Part shown: piece after piece, positions 42,901-55,570 of the stretch
How the letters are laid out: each line of letters opens with the position of its first letter
How positions within the stretch are numbered: position 1 is the stretch's first letter
NCBI GenBank assembly: GCA_037833965.1
Contig: AP031353.1
Location: 11,410,501 to 11,474,500, forward strand
Origin: Marchantia polymorpha subsp. ruderalis
Lineage: Eukaryota; Streptophyta; Marchantiopsida; Marchantiales; Marchantiaceae
Length of the DNA: 64,000 bases
Reading direction: 5' to 3'
Program-made: the position numbers and the translations under genes
Notes under the pieces: model-generated
Databases searched by the model: none
Told to the model about the DNA's origin: nothing
What the model saw: the letters and a program-made list of their open reading frames with translations, nothing else

Positions 42901-43590
42901 CAAAATCAAACAAAGAATTTCTATAAATTAGAGTTAATTGAAACTAAGATCTAATCAAAAGTGGAATAAAAAATATATATTTAGAAATAATTAAAATACT
43001 AGTTAACTCTACTTGTGTTTCTTATAAAAATTTCAACATATTAGAATAATATATTGTGAAATTGTTCAAAAAAATATCTTCAATCAATGCATTACATCAT
43101 TTGAGTATAACATAGATTGACATATTGTTTTAATATATTTTCATGATAAATTTATTTAATCGTATAAACTCTTTTGGTACTTCTGCTACCGGTTTATATT
43201 TTGTTTTTATCATTGATCAGGTTTTCACTTCTTAGTTGTACATGCTTACAAAACTACTTCTGGATATTATCTTGTAAATAATTCTCAATATTGTATTATA
43301 ATAAGAAAAATTCCATTTTTTGATAAATCATCAAACAAAACATCATATTATTATAACATAAAAAATCTACTTTACAACTTTTCTGGATTTGACATGAGCT
43401 TGTTAGTCTGACCCGGTACTATGCACATCTTTGTTAATTAATATTGATGGCTTTTTTTACTCTCCAATAGCATCAATTACATATTGAGTAACATAAATAT
43501 TTAAGTAATTCAAAATACTTTGAATTTTGATGTTAATTTCAGAAAGCATACATTGAATTTACTTGCCAAAACTGTTAGAGGTAAAATCAA
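39906..43590. other. ASB 3' flank and AT-rich spacer
   Basis: To about 41700 the GC is moderate, with short open frames lacking domains; a GC-richer patch lies at 40500-41150. After 41800 the DNA is strongly AT-rich. No gene was recognised. Confidence 0.5.
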
Positions 43591-43868
43591 AAAAACATTA
43601 AACACTCATGAGTGACAGATGTAACTTTGTTCACCCTCGGGGAAGAGAACTACGTCCACCCAGAACTCGAGCACCTTTACTTCAGGTCATGTATAGAAAG
43701 ACACACGTACACATGAACTCCAAGGTATTTATCCCCAGTTCAGACGACTGTCCTAGCTATAAATAACTAGGACCCAAGGTTACTCCTTAACTGGATTTAA
43801 CCTCAACAATCTCCCCCCTTAATTCACGTTAAGGAACAATTGCCTCTACAACATACATTATTACTCAG

Positions 43869-44139
43869 CGGGAAGTTCTAGACAGATTCCTAACCTAAGA
43901 CCACCTCTTTATACAAGAGTTAACTAGAACAAAAACCGTAGCCATAACAAGATAGAGTAATAACATAAAGAGTTAACTAAAAACCAGCTAGCATAGAGAG
44001 AACAGAAATCTCGTAACCTATATAATTATCCCGTGGGAAGTTCTAGAAATAAACCTTATACAAGGACCCTCTTTACACTATAATTAACTAGATATAAGCC
44101 GTAGCCATAACAAGATAGGGTAAATATATAAAGAGATAA
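43869..44139. repeat. Diverged tandem repeat, two units of about 108 bp
   Basis: Units 43869-43977 and 44032-44139 share GGGAAGTTCTAGA, TTATACAAG, TTAACTAGA, CCGTAGCCATAACAAGATAG and ATAAAGAG, separated by about 54 bp. Confidence 0.75.
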
Positions 44140-44273
44140 CTGAAGATACTATGTTAGCAAACTTTACATGCGCTTTCCATGCACAACTTGCATAATAGCA
44201 CTATGTTGCCTTAGAATCTCTATAGAAATAACTTTGACCAACAGATGAGCTAGATTAAATTTCTCGTTTATCT

Positions 44274-44462
44274 TGACTAGCTCAATCATCAGAGTTTACC
44301 GTCAAGATTGACTAGTTTAATCATCAGAGTTTTCCGTCATGATGGATTAGCTCAATTACTAGAGTCTATTATCAATCTTGATTAGCTCAATCAAAGTTTA
44401 TCGTCAAGATTGACTAGCTCAATCATCAGAGTCTACCATCCATCTTGACTAACTCAATCATT
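44274..44462. repeat. 35-bp tandem repeat, about 5.4 copies
   Basis: Units read approximately TGACTAGCTCAATCATCAGA followed by GTYTACCRTCAAGAT. The third to fifth copies carry point changes and one short deletion. The last copy is partial. Confidence 0.85.
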
Positions 44463-44691
44463 TTATCAGACACTCTTGTTTGATAAAGTATCTGATATAG
44501 TTGTGCTTCACGATATTGTAATTAACTTGTATCGTGCACATCTTAATCATTAATCACATAATGATCAAAACTCCTCCACAAGTACATGCGTGAACACAAA
44601 TTTTCACTTGTCGTTACAAAAATCTTCAGATTTTTCTCCCTCCTTCAAGGAACACATTTCATTGAAAGACACACATCTACTAACATGGACC

Positions 44692-44730
44692 GTCAATCGC
44701 GAGCAACATAGATTGTTGCTCGCGATTGAC
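44692..44730. repeat. Perfect inverted repeat, 17-bp arms, 5-nt loop
   Basis: Arms 44692-44708 and 44714-44730 are exact reverse complements around TAGAT. It is GC-richer than its surroundings. Confidence 0.88.
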
Positions 44731-45086
44731 TGTCACATGTGACTATCTCTCACTGTCATGATTGACTATCACCCATGATTGTCCACAGTTTGTCATCCTA
44801 ACATGGTTGCGCCGATCACAATTTCTTCACTTAATGTAGTAATCCTTGACCAACTGCGTTCGGCCCGGTCTAGCATAGTTGGGGGTCCATCACCTTCCAA
44901 CCTGCCATTACGCGGCTTCAGCCCGCGCTCAGCCTTGCCGTTCGGAGGCCTAGTCCAGTTTGCAGCAGACATCTTGGTCCTCCCGTTCGTTGGCCGCCAC
45001 ATGACTTTTTTTAGGTAAATTTGCATAAATTTCTATAAATCAAACTAAATCATTTTTTAACTAATTTATATATGTATGTTCATTAA

Positions 45087-45089
<3 letters not shown>

Positions 45090-45122
<33 letters not shown>
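45090..45122. repeat. (AT)n microsatellite
   Basis: Alternating AT tract of about 33 bp. Confidence 0.9.
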
Positions 45123-45129
<7 letters not shown>

Positions 45130-46096
45130 TTCACTAATGTATAGTCACATTTTAAATAAATAATATTCTTAAAGTTTAATGTTTAATCTGATTATGATTT
45201 ATATGAAAATTGTAAACAAAATATTCTTAACATTATTTTTCAAATAAATAATATTAAAATTTTATGCAAATTCCAAAAATCAAGTTTCATTTACTTGATG
45301 ATGAAATTTTGTAACTAACGAAGTCAATATTTCATATTTTCACAAAAAGATATTACAAAAAAAATTTAAATAAGAATTAAATTAATAATAATACTAATTT
45401 TTTCTTTTAAAGATATTTATTTTAAAAATAAAAATGAGGAATATCATGAAGGGAAAATTTATTTTAAAAATTTTATGCTTATATAGATTAAATAAATTGT
45501 AACTATTCAATATTTATCTAATAATTTCAATATGTTAAATCAATTGAATTTTTTAAAATTTTTTTTTGAATACATGTATTTTGAAAATTAAATCTTAAAC
45601 TCAATGTCGGAACACTAATGATTTATTACCTTAGTGTATTTTTTTAATAAATTAAGAAGATAGATTTACACATGATTTTTTTATTATGGTTTAAAACTAA
45701 AAATTAAAACTTAAAACATAAATATTTGCAAAGTTTTTTTAAGTACAAATAAAAATGAAAACAATAAACTTTAAAATTGAATAAAAATAATTATATTATA
45801 TTAATTTAATTTTTAATGAAAAATTATACTAATTTATATTTACATAATTATTCAATATATTATAAATTTGAAAAATAAAAAAAATTATCAAATAAATGCA
45901 ACATTTTTAGATTTGTAAAATAGACATAAATGTTTAATGTACTATACTTATATTGTACAATCTGATCATTGTAACATCTACTGCTCAAGCAACAATGGAT
46001 GTAACAACCTTTAGAAGTAATAGGATTTCCAAGCTGCTCGGCGTTGACTACATAGTCGACATTCAAGTCCGCGTTCATATGAATGCGACCGAAACT

Positions 46097-46168
46097 TGGT
46101 GCAAGAGGACTTGAATCCCCGACCCCGCAATTGGCAGTTGCATACTCTATGCCTTGAGCTATACTAGT
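46097..46168 (-). pseudogene. tRNA-like sequence, possible SINE head or tRNA pseudogene
   Basis: On the minus strand a 72-nt stretch has tRNA spacing: TA, a D stem GCTC/GAGT, an anticodon stem TGCAA/TTGCG enclosing a 7-nt loop CTGCCAA (T33 in place, anticodon position GCC, as for tRNA-Gly), and a B-box-like GATTCAAGTCC, ending TTGCACCA. The T stem has one mismatch and the acceptor halves do not pair, so it is not a working tRNA. A tRNA-derived SINE would explain the intact A/B-box region and the lost acceptor. Chance resemblance is not excluded. Confidence 0.35.
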
Positions 46169-48624
46169 GTTCTTGGTAAACAGCATCTTGAAAACAAATT
46201 TTATAAAATCAATATTTGAATATTTAAAAAACAATAATCATCCTCCTACTACTAGAAAATATATTGCCAGAAAAATGTTTACGCAGGAAAAATATCGACA
46301 GAAAAATAGGCAAACAAGAAATTATCGATGGCAAAGATAAAAAATGGCAAATTTTCAAATTTTAATAAATATTCATGAAATCAATTTTTGAAATACACAA
46401 AACATATCCATACTCATCTGAAAACGCAACCAGAATTTAATGCACAGGATTTGCAAGCTTTTTACTCTCTCAATAGATATATTGAGTTTTCATTGAGCAT
46501 GAGTTTCCCTCAAACATCTGTTAAACAAGGTTGAGATGAGTTTATTCTAGTACTTTTCATTCTATGAAGAATTCTGTTAAGCAACAATGGATGTTACAAT
46601 GACATTATTATAACATATTAAGGTTATTGTAAACTTTGTAAGTTTTTAAAATAGAATACTTGGATAAAAAAAATTGGCGTTGAATTATCATCAACCCGTA
46701 TTCTATGAAGTCTACATGATTATTGATATTCATAAATCTTGACATTTTGATTATGATGTATATTTTCATCAGCTCTATTATTTTTGTGCACCTTTTGTAC
46801 TCAAATAGTATGGGATGATCAGTTCACATCATCAATTGACTTCATTTACATCACCTTGTCCATACACATCTTTGAATTAGCTAACTTTCGTACGTCACGG
46901 TAGCTTTACTAATAGCACCGGAATACAAGGATGCTAACAATGATTAAATTTATGTTTATGTAGTTGTATCAATAAAATGATCAAAAAATAAGGTTAACCT
47001 TTTTTTTAAATATTCAAAACATGAGTTTAATTTTAATTATTTTTATTTTTGCATCTATTTTTCAAAAAAACATGCAAAATCAGTTTTAAAAATCATTTTT
47101 AAAAACTGCAAGATAAAAAAATAAAAAATATATTAACAACATGAATCATGTATAGATTATTATTTTCATAATCTTGATCTAGTATATTATTAAGCAAGAA
47201 AAAGCTGAAAACTAGTTATATTTGATGACTTTGAAATAATTTTAATTAATCCGAGAATAAAATCAGCAAAATAGTAAAAAATTTACATATGTATGATTAA
47301 AAATGTATTACATCAAATGTTTACTATTTTCATCCATCAAAAAATGATATTGATATAAAATTATTGATAAAAAATGACTCTCTGTAACCATCTTTAGTTA
47401 GTTAGACCTAAAGTAGATGTTAATCTAAATATTATTATAGATACTTTAGCATGAGTTGTAACTGCCACAACAGCAATCCGTGTGCTTGTTAGTATTGAAT
47501 GTGTTAGTAGGGAGTGCCACGTCAACAATCCGTATGCTTGTCATGGTTATCCACCACGTCACCGATCCACTAGGAGTGGGATGGATGGTGGGAATAAAAT
47601 GTTATTTACTTCTACTAGTTGGTGAGAGTTATATAATGAAGAGTATAACCATTGTTGATATCTCTCATATTCAGAGTTTAAATTTTTATTTTTGAGTGAA
47701 TTTTTCTCTAAACCCTAATGTTACATTCTCAAAGAACTATTAGTAGATCATTTTTATCAAAATCTCTATCAAAATATATCATAATTTAAAATGAAAATTA
47801 TTAATTCACATGAAAACCAATTAAAAATCTAAAATTTAAATTAAATTTTTTCATCATCTAATATTTTTTTGATTCAAAAGAATTGATTTTAAATTTTTAT
47901 TGATTTAAATAATAAATTTATTGCGAAAATAAAAAATTTTGATTTTCTATTTGGTGTGAAAATATTTGATGAAACAAGAAAATATATTGATATTAGAATT
48001 CAAAAGAAATGTACATTTGAAAAGCTAAGTTGAACAAATTGCAGATCTTATTAAAATAAAACTGAAATGACCAGTTTGAAGGCTATGAATAATACTATAA
48101 CTTCTTTATTCTAAATTTTTGTCATATTTTTCTAGTAGGTATGATGTGAACAAAGATTTGATGTCAATTTATCAAAAAGAGAGTGAAATATGATCATTTG
48201 CATTGTTGTGTTTTGCTATATATATATTTATGAAATAAAAAAAATCAAAAATTGTGTGAATTTGTATTTAGACATTTACAACAATATGTATTTTGTTTAG
48301 TTTCTAACTCTTAGAATTTGAAATCAATACTTGACAATACGCATTTTGAAGAGGAGCAATATTAATATGTATTCAACTTGAATTATCAATATAGAATAAG
48401 ATAAATTTGAAATTTTAGGCATAAATTATTTGAAAATTATATTATAAAAGTTAGTAGTTTAATATACTGCATAGTATAACTTAAAAAAAGTCAAGATCAT
48501 AATTTGATCAAACTCATTTATGGTAGAATTGGATTTTACTAGTGACATTTTCAATGTGCATTGTGATAAGTTCAAATGCTTCATATTTAGTTTTGAATTA
48601 GGTGATAAACAGTTATTAAACAAA

Positions 48625-48646
48625 CATATATATATATATATATATA
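48625..48646. repeat. (AT)n microsatellite
   Basis: Alternating AT tract of about 22 bp. Confidence 0.88.
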
Positions 48647-50054
48647 ATATGATTGAGCTAATTAAGATTGAGAAATAAAATTCATATTATTATATCAATG
48701 TAAATTCTGGAAAAAAAATTAATAAAACTTATCACAGTACAAATATTTAGCATTTGAGTACAAGTTGCAAGAACTAGCAATAATATTAAATATGAAATTC
48801 TTCTTTTTTATATTTTGATAAAAAAATAGAATTTAATGAATTCCAATTCATTCAGAATTTTATTCAATTATTTTTTTATTTAAATATTTTCACAAGACAT
48901 TTATATTAATCACAATGTTTTAAAAATTCTTGAGAAAAATAAAAAATCAAATAATACAAATTGGTAAATTTTTATTATTTGAGTTAATGATAAATATTTA
49001 CAATAATGAGCTTACCTTATAAAATACAGTTGATAAATCATATATATGAGGTTTTAATTTATGTATGTTGATTTGCTAATTTTCACTTGATTGAAATTTT
49101 TGAAAATGCTTATCATTATGATTTAAAGTAAGATTAACATTCAAATCATGTTTTATCACAAAATATTCACTTTGATTTCTTGTATTATTTTTTTCGAAAG
49201 CTCAAATTTACGATTTTATAAACTATTTTTATTCATAAAATTAGTCTTGATGATAAGTTTTTTTATTTAACTTAAAAAATAATAATCATAAAATGGGGTT
49301 TTTGATAGTTGATGCATCTTTTCAACTTTTCAAGGTTTGAACAATATTTAATCTTAAAATGATAAAAAGTTTAAAATCAAATCAAATTAAAAATTTAATT
49401 ACTGTAATAACTCATTTTAGTATTTTGTCTCATAATCATTTATAGCTTTCATATTAATCAAATAAAAAAATTTGATTATAAAATGAAAAGAATTTAATTC
49501 AAATGTGTTACTTTTTTTATTAAAATTTCATCAGATTTTTTAGAAAAATCTTTAATATGTGAAAAAAATTTGCAAAAATTTCAAAATTGATTATAGATAA
49601 ATTGCAACTTGTTTGAAATTCTGAAAAAGAAATCGTACTTTTTTGGAATCTTGATTTCAGTTTATAATCTTTTAACAATGAATTGAGATTCAAAATTAAC
49701 ACTATTAAACTTTCAAATCCTGGCATTCATATTTGCATAATATCTGTAACAATTCATGTTTAGAAACTTTTTTAGATTTAATGATATTTTTTTACCTATA
49801 GATAGAAATATAATTTATACATTATCTTACTGTATTACATTTTTTCAATCATTTTCAAGTTTATCGTATCATAGAAAATAATACTCATCATTTGATGTAA
49901 ATAATCCATCACATCTGATGAATATAAAATTCTCAAATTCTTTCTAAGTTATACAGAGATGAAATGCAATTAATCAAGGTTAGATTTTCAAATAAGTAAT
50001 TATTTAAATGCAATAGCTAAAGAATCAACAAACAATATTTGTTCATTTGAAAAT

Positions 50055-50058
<4 letters not shown>

Positions 50059-50090
<32 letters not shown>
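50059..50090. repeat. (AT)n microsatellite
   Basis: Alternating AT tract of about 32 bp. Confidence 0.9.
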
Positions 50091-50093
<3 letters not shown>

Positions 50094-52340
50094 GACTATC
50101 ATATTAATTTCGAAAATTAATTCAGTATTCTTTTATAATTCTATTTGAGATCTGTGATACTGTTTCTTGTATTTTGAAAAAGAGTAAAATTTTTTTTTAA
50201 ATAATTTTACTTTAATTTTCTTGCTCCAAAGATAAATTAACATTTCTTTAACTATTAATTAGGTAAAAAATAGATAAAAACTATAATGAAGAAATTTATG
50301 CTATATTTTTACAAATTTTGCTATGGATTTATTAAATTGAGGTTGAAAATATCATTAAAACCCATGAAGAAATATCATGGAGTTTGAAGTTATGACACCT
50401 CTTCATTTTGAGCTTATTATAAAATTTATCACCTCTTGGATCAAATGAACAGAAATTTGATAATTTTTATTTTTTAATGCTGTGATAATTCATTCAAAAA
50501 ATTTGAGGCAGTCAAATAAATGTTATTTCTGAGAAAAAATTCTAACAGGTTTCATGTAAACTTTTCATAGTTTCCAAAATTTCTCATTCAAAGTCTTCCA
50601 CAAATCCAGAAAACCAAATCAATTGTGTGGAATAATACGTCAGATTTTTATAAAGAGATTTTTTTCATTCATGTAAGGAAAAAGTATGTTTTTCTAAAAA
50701 AGTTATGTTGATTCTTATACATAAAGTATTAGTTCTTCTTAGATGTATAATTGAAAAAATTTTAAATTTTAAAATAATATTAAATCATTTAAGCATCAAA
50801 CTGCAAACAAAACAACATACGAAAATTTGATGAAAATTTTGAATACCTTATTCATCTTTTAAAAAGTTAGATTCATACATGGCATGCTTTCGTCGTTTTA
50901 TCTTCCAAAGTTCAAATCATATACATACATATTCTATCATATACTATCTATTTCAAAATTGTCAAATATTGAAAATAAATAAATGAAAATAATATCTTTT
51001 CAAGAACAGATTTTTTAATTAAAATATAGTTCAATACGCGATGTTATCTAAAAACCGTAGATGAAGTTTGCCGATACTATATTTAAGTAAGGTCATATAG
51101 ATATCATACTAGAGTATGTAATCAAATTCATATTGTGATTTTTTTGGCTTCATACATGATTGTACGGTTATCAGTTTTGCATTGATGAGTTTGATATGAT
51201 ACTTTTTGTCTAATTTGCTTTTCCAAAATAGATATTATTTCATAACAGATACATGAGATTTTTGTCCCATTTCAAATGAAAATTCATCATTACATAATTT
51301 TGAATATGAACATATATTTCAAAGTAAAGTCAAGCTTTACTTTGCCAAAAAAGATTTTTCTAAATGTATCACATGCTTGTATAATTAATTCAATTTACAG
51401 AGGTGTAACGGATTTTGGATGCTCAAATTAATTTGAAAATTAAAATTAAAATTAATAAGTACATTAAAAATATTTCAATTTATTTCAAATAAATAATAAT
51501 AAATGAATTATTTTGTATGACTTTAGTCATACTTTGCAACTTTAAGTTTATTCATCAATATTTGCTGGGTTCGTAGCTGATAGTTAGTATTATATGATTT
51601 GACATACTTGAACTCCATACGACATTGGCATTACTGTATAAAGAAATGATGATAGTTTACTGAAATTTTGGTCTTATTTCATGACGAGTATGTTATTGGA
51701 AAATTTTAAATTTTAAAATTCTATCAAAAATCTTAATACATGTCTAGTCCAATAGTTATATTGTGCTATAATTTGTTGATTCTAATAATCTTCTAAAAGA
51801 TTTCGAGTATATGAATGGCACAAACTATACTGTATTTCGACTTACTACTTATTTTCACTTTCATGCTAATCAGAATTCAATAACATTATATTTCATAACA
51901 CAATATGATATTAAGAAGGACTCTTAATTTATTGGAATATTAAAGAAATTTTACTTCACGCAATTACATTTGCAACTAAATTTTTTAAAAAATTTTAAGA
52001 TTTAGTAAACGTTCTAATATGTGTTGATTTCTTGATATGATTTTGATGAACTCACTTATGGATATAGGAGTTATTGGGTTACACAAGATAATTATTAAAT
52101 GGCACAATTTTAATGTTAATGTTATCTATAAAGTTTTATTTTTGACAATTCAAATACACTGATATTGGCGGCATGTTTCATATGTAGAAGATGAATAATA
52201 TGGTATTAGGTTATTTATTACTTAAATTTAATCAATTTTATATATACATAGGAATGAAATACATATGTACCACTGTAGCGAAAATTGAAAGAAACATCTT
52301 AAAAATAAATTTCTTGCGAAGCATGCATTATGTATCAAAT

Positions 52341-55300
52341 TAAAAATTAGATCTAAATCTCGATTCTCCGAGTCACTCCCCGGTGCGTGTACAGAAATAA
52401 ATATCCCCGTGTCCAAAAGGCCGATGCACGGTCGTTCGATGCAGCCCGTCTCGATCTTGCCTTCGAACGTTTGCCCTGCAAATCGTCAACATTGCTGAGT
52501 GTGCGATGCGAAGAACAGTTCACGGGCGTTGCTGTCGATACCAGAAATCGTGCGCAATTAAGTTCTGGAGGTGGTTGATTCACTAATGGAAGAACGGCCA
52601 TCGGGAGATGGTAGAGAAAATTAGTGGAGAAAGTAATTTTGAATTCCACGAGACACGAGAAAATGGCGGTGTGGCGATCGTGGCGGGACCGATCGGGCTT
52701 ACTACAACCGTCTGGCGCAGAGCAGCAAGCGAGCGAGGGACGACAATGGCGATGAAGGTAGGTAATCAAGGACGATCGCCTCGTTGGAGTTTAATCATCT
52801 GCCACGGGCATCGGCCATGGCGCGCACTAGGGGTCACCGAGCTTTTCTCTCGAAGTAGCTGGAGCGGTTGGTTAGCAACGAGGTTTCGCGGCTCTAGCGG
52901 GCCCCTAGAGGATCAATGTCACTGCCCTTTTCGCCCCGCATCAAGATGAGGAGCTCGTCGATGATCGCTCGGTACCCCACCTCTGAAACTCTACACACTA
53001 CTCTACGACGAGCCTTTACCAGCTCCGAAACCTCGAATGGTTATCCTCCACTCGGCTCGCCCGCCGTGTTGGGACCCACGTACTTTGTGGAGGCCGGAGC
53101 CGAACAGGTAAATGATAATACGATGTGATGAGAAACATAGACAGGACTGCTGCTAGTGGCTGCTTGTGATTGAAGCCTGGGATTTTCTCGCAAAGTTCAG
53201 AATTCAAGGCTGCCAAATATCCCTGCCAGAATAGCGAGCATTCAAACTTCCAAGACAAACCCGAAACTGTGCACGAATCATTCCAAATTGTTAAAGTGGA
53301 CACTCATTTAGTACAGGAGTGGGTATTGCTCCAGAGTTCAAGGAGGGCGAACCGAGACGCTTGTTGGACGACGATCACGCAAGTTGTGAGCCTCGTCTCC
53401 GACGGAGGTCATCCCAAGAGCACTCCATGGCAGAACGTCGCGAGACTTTGGCTTCACTTTAGCCCTGCCCTGATCTTGAGATGTCTGTCTGAGCACTGAC
53501 GAGGAGCTCATTGTCACAAAAATTGGAATGATTCCGATCGTGAAAGTAGCCCCTCATTTAGTACGGGAGTGGGGATTGCTTCAGGTCAGCCGATTTCCAG
53601 CGCAAGCTTGTCGGTGTACTTGTCCTGAGTTGGTAACCCTAGCCTCGGAACGTGGTCATCAAAGGCTTTCTCGAGCTGAAATGCTCGAGGCCGGCCTCGG
53701 TTGGGAGCTCGGGAGGACTTACGGGGCACGCAGTTGGCAAGCTTTAGCCTGAGCCCGGGCACTGACCCAGAGCTACCAAACATAGAAGGTCCTGAGAGAT
53801 TTGGTGGTTGCCTGACAAATCAAAATATTAAATGTGGTAACATGCTCGCGAGGGTACACAGAGCAGACTGACTTGGATGCTGAAGAGTCCGGCAGAGTGC
53901 GAAGGAATCGAGAGCAACTGCAGATACCGCTGCTCTTGTCTCATTAAGTCGCAATGTGATGGAGGCCCGAGCTTCGTTTCGTGACCCACTGGCCGCCTGC
54001 ACAAATTGGCACTGTTTCGATGAACAATGCGCTCGCCCAGCGATGGATTCCACTAAGGGAGCGCTCACAAAACGTGTGGTAGCTTGCAGTTGACTCCGAG
54101 GCACTGTGAACCACCCCCTCGCGCGTACTCGATCCAAAGTTTAAGAATATTGGAACTTGAGTTTCGGACTCTCGTCAGAATAACTACATTCAATTAAGAA
54201 GACTTGTACAACATACTTCACATCATAACCCCGGTTCGACTGGACGAGCGCGAAGGTCCTGACCACCGAGCGATCTGCACTCCATCGATCTCGCCGCTCA
54301 GGCTCGCCGGGGCCCACACGGTGTCGACTCCGCCACATCCAATGATCGAATCCTCGTCGTCAACGAAGATGGAGCAGATGGAATCATCACCCATGGCCCC
54401 GCTCGAATCGAAACCGAGTCCGTCTGGCCCCAGCTATTACTCCTGCCTCATCACCACCCCTGCGCTAGAGGTTGACCGTGTGTGTATCTGCGTGCGTGTC
54501 TGGCGGTCTGGCCAGCCGATCAGACCTCGCCTGCGCAAAGTGCTCTCCCCGCTGGGCAAGGTACGCTTCTGCTTCTGCTTCTGCTGCGCCAATGCTGCAG
54601 CAGCCGAGGGTCCCCTCCCTCAGCCCGGTCCCTCTCATCTCATGCAGTCCCCGACTCCATTATGGTGCCCCTCCTGCACCGCCCGCCAGCCCATAACATG
54701 TGCTTCCTTCCATTACTCCCTTCTGCTCTGGACGTAGCACTGGTCGTCGTCGTCTTCGTCTACTCCCCTCCCCTCCCCCATCCCTCCTCCTGGCTCCCGT
54801 CCCATGGCCAGAATAGCTGCCATTTCATCTCTTCCAGGGCTTGGGGACGACGACGAGTATCTCACGCTATAGTGTGGAAACAACGTAACAGCTGAGGACA
54901 CGCTAGTCTCATGCAGTAGTAAGTGTTGTAAGTATCTGTATCGCCGCCCCGGGGGATTCTTTCATGCCCTCGTCCTGGAGAATCCTTTTCTGACTGGCGT
55001 TTGCTGTCCTGGGCCATCATCCTCCCTCCGTCCTCGATTTGGCCATTTTACAGTCCTGCGCCTGTGGGTACAGTTACAGCTCCTGAGAGGCCCTTCTCTT
55101 TCCCCGTCCGAGTCCGAGTCGTGGTGAAGCTCTCGGTCTGAATCAGAGAAAATTCGGTCTCCTCACATTATGTTCCAAGAGTTAGGCCCTCCGCCCTCTT
55201 CATGACCACTTTGCGTCGTGCGACTTCTCTTTGCTTTCGCTCCAAGTCTCTGATCTCATGCTTCAATTCCTCTCGTCCTCGTCTTCCGTCCATCATGAGC

Positions 55301-55570
55301 AAGATACGTTTGTTCGTACTCGTCCAGACCTTCCTTCCTTCAACGGATGATTGAGGAGGGCGAGGGATCTCCAGTACTTTCGTGCATTGCTGCTGCCGAT
55401 TTGGACACCTGCGTATAACTTGGTTCTGGGTCGCGCTGGACACACTCCAAGGGAAGGACCATCGCCTCTGGATCTACATCCAGCACATGGGGCACCGAAC
55501 GTAGACGGAAAGCTTGTCAAAGGCATTAAAATAGTCTCGTCGCCGATAAAGTAATCGTCGCAGCAGCAGC
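52341..55570. other. GC-rich island without an assignable gene
   Basis: About 3.2 kb of roughly balanced GC stands out from the AT-rich desert to its left. Open frames of 100-177 codons occur on both strands (for example 54204-54737 plus, containing a Ser/Pro-rich stretch from an ATG at 54342), but none matches a family I know and I could not chain exons into a gene. It could hold an unrecognised or decayed gene, or a non-coding transcript. It contains the repeat at 53283-53775. Confidence 0.4.
53283..53775. repeat. Diverged tandem duplication, period about 243 bp
   Basis: Copy 1 (from about 53290) and copy 2 (from about 53535) both begin AAAGT(G/A)...CTCATTTAGTAC, GGAGTGGG(T/G)ATTGCT, CAG. 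They share GAGCCTCG/TAGCCTCG followed by GGTCATC and end near GAGC(A/C)C...GCACTGAC. Identity falls after the first 60 bp. Confidence 0.65.

Larger units (their letters stand above)
43590..44780. mobile_element. Probable LTR-retrotransposon-derived block
   Basis: The segment near 43630-43850 (TTCACCCTCGGGG, then ACTACGTCCACC, a TATAAATA-containing stretch and ACCTCAACAATCTCCCCCCTTAA) resembles LTR/flank sequence of plant Copia-type elements by general pattern. No coding domain is visible and I could not define two LTRs, so the assignment is tentative. Two internal tandem repeats (43869-44139 and 44274-44462) and a hairpin (44692-44730) add to its repetitive nature. Confidence 0.4.
44990..52340. 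other. AT-rich gene desert
   Basis: About 7.3 kb of very AT-rich DNA with dense stops in all frames and no gene recognised, apart from a tRNA-like stretch at 46097-46168. Long (AT)n tracts occur at about 45090-45122, 48625-48646 and 50059-50090. Composition changes sharply at the 3' end near 52340. Confidence 0.7.
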
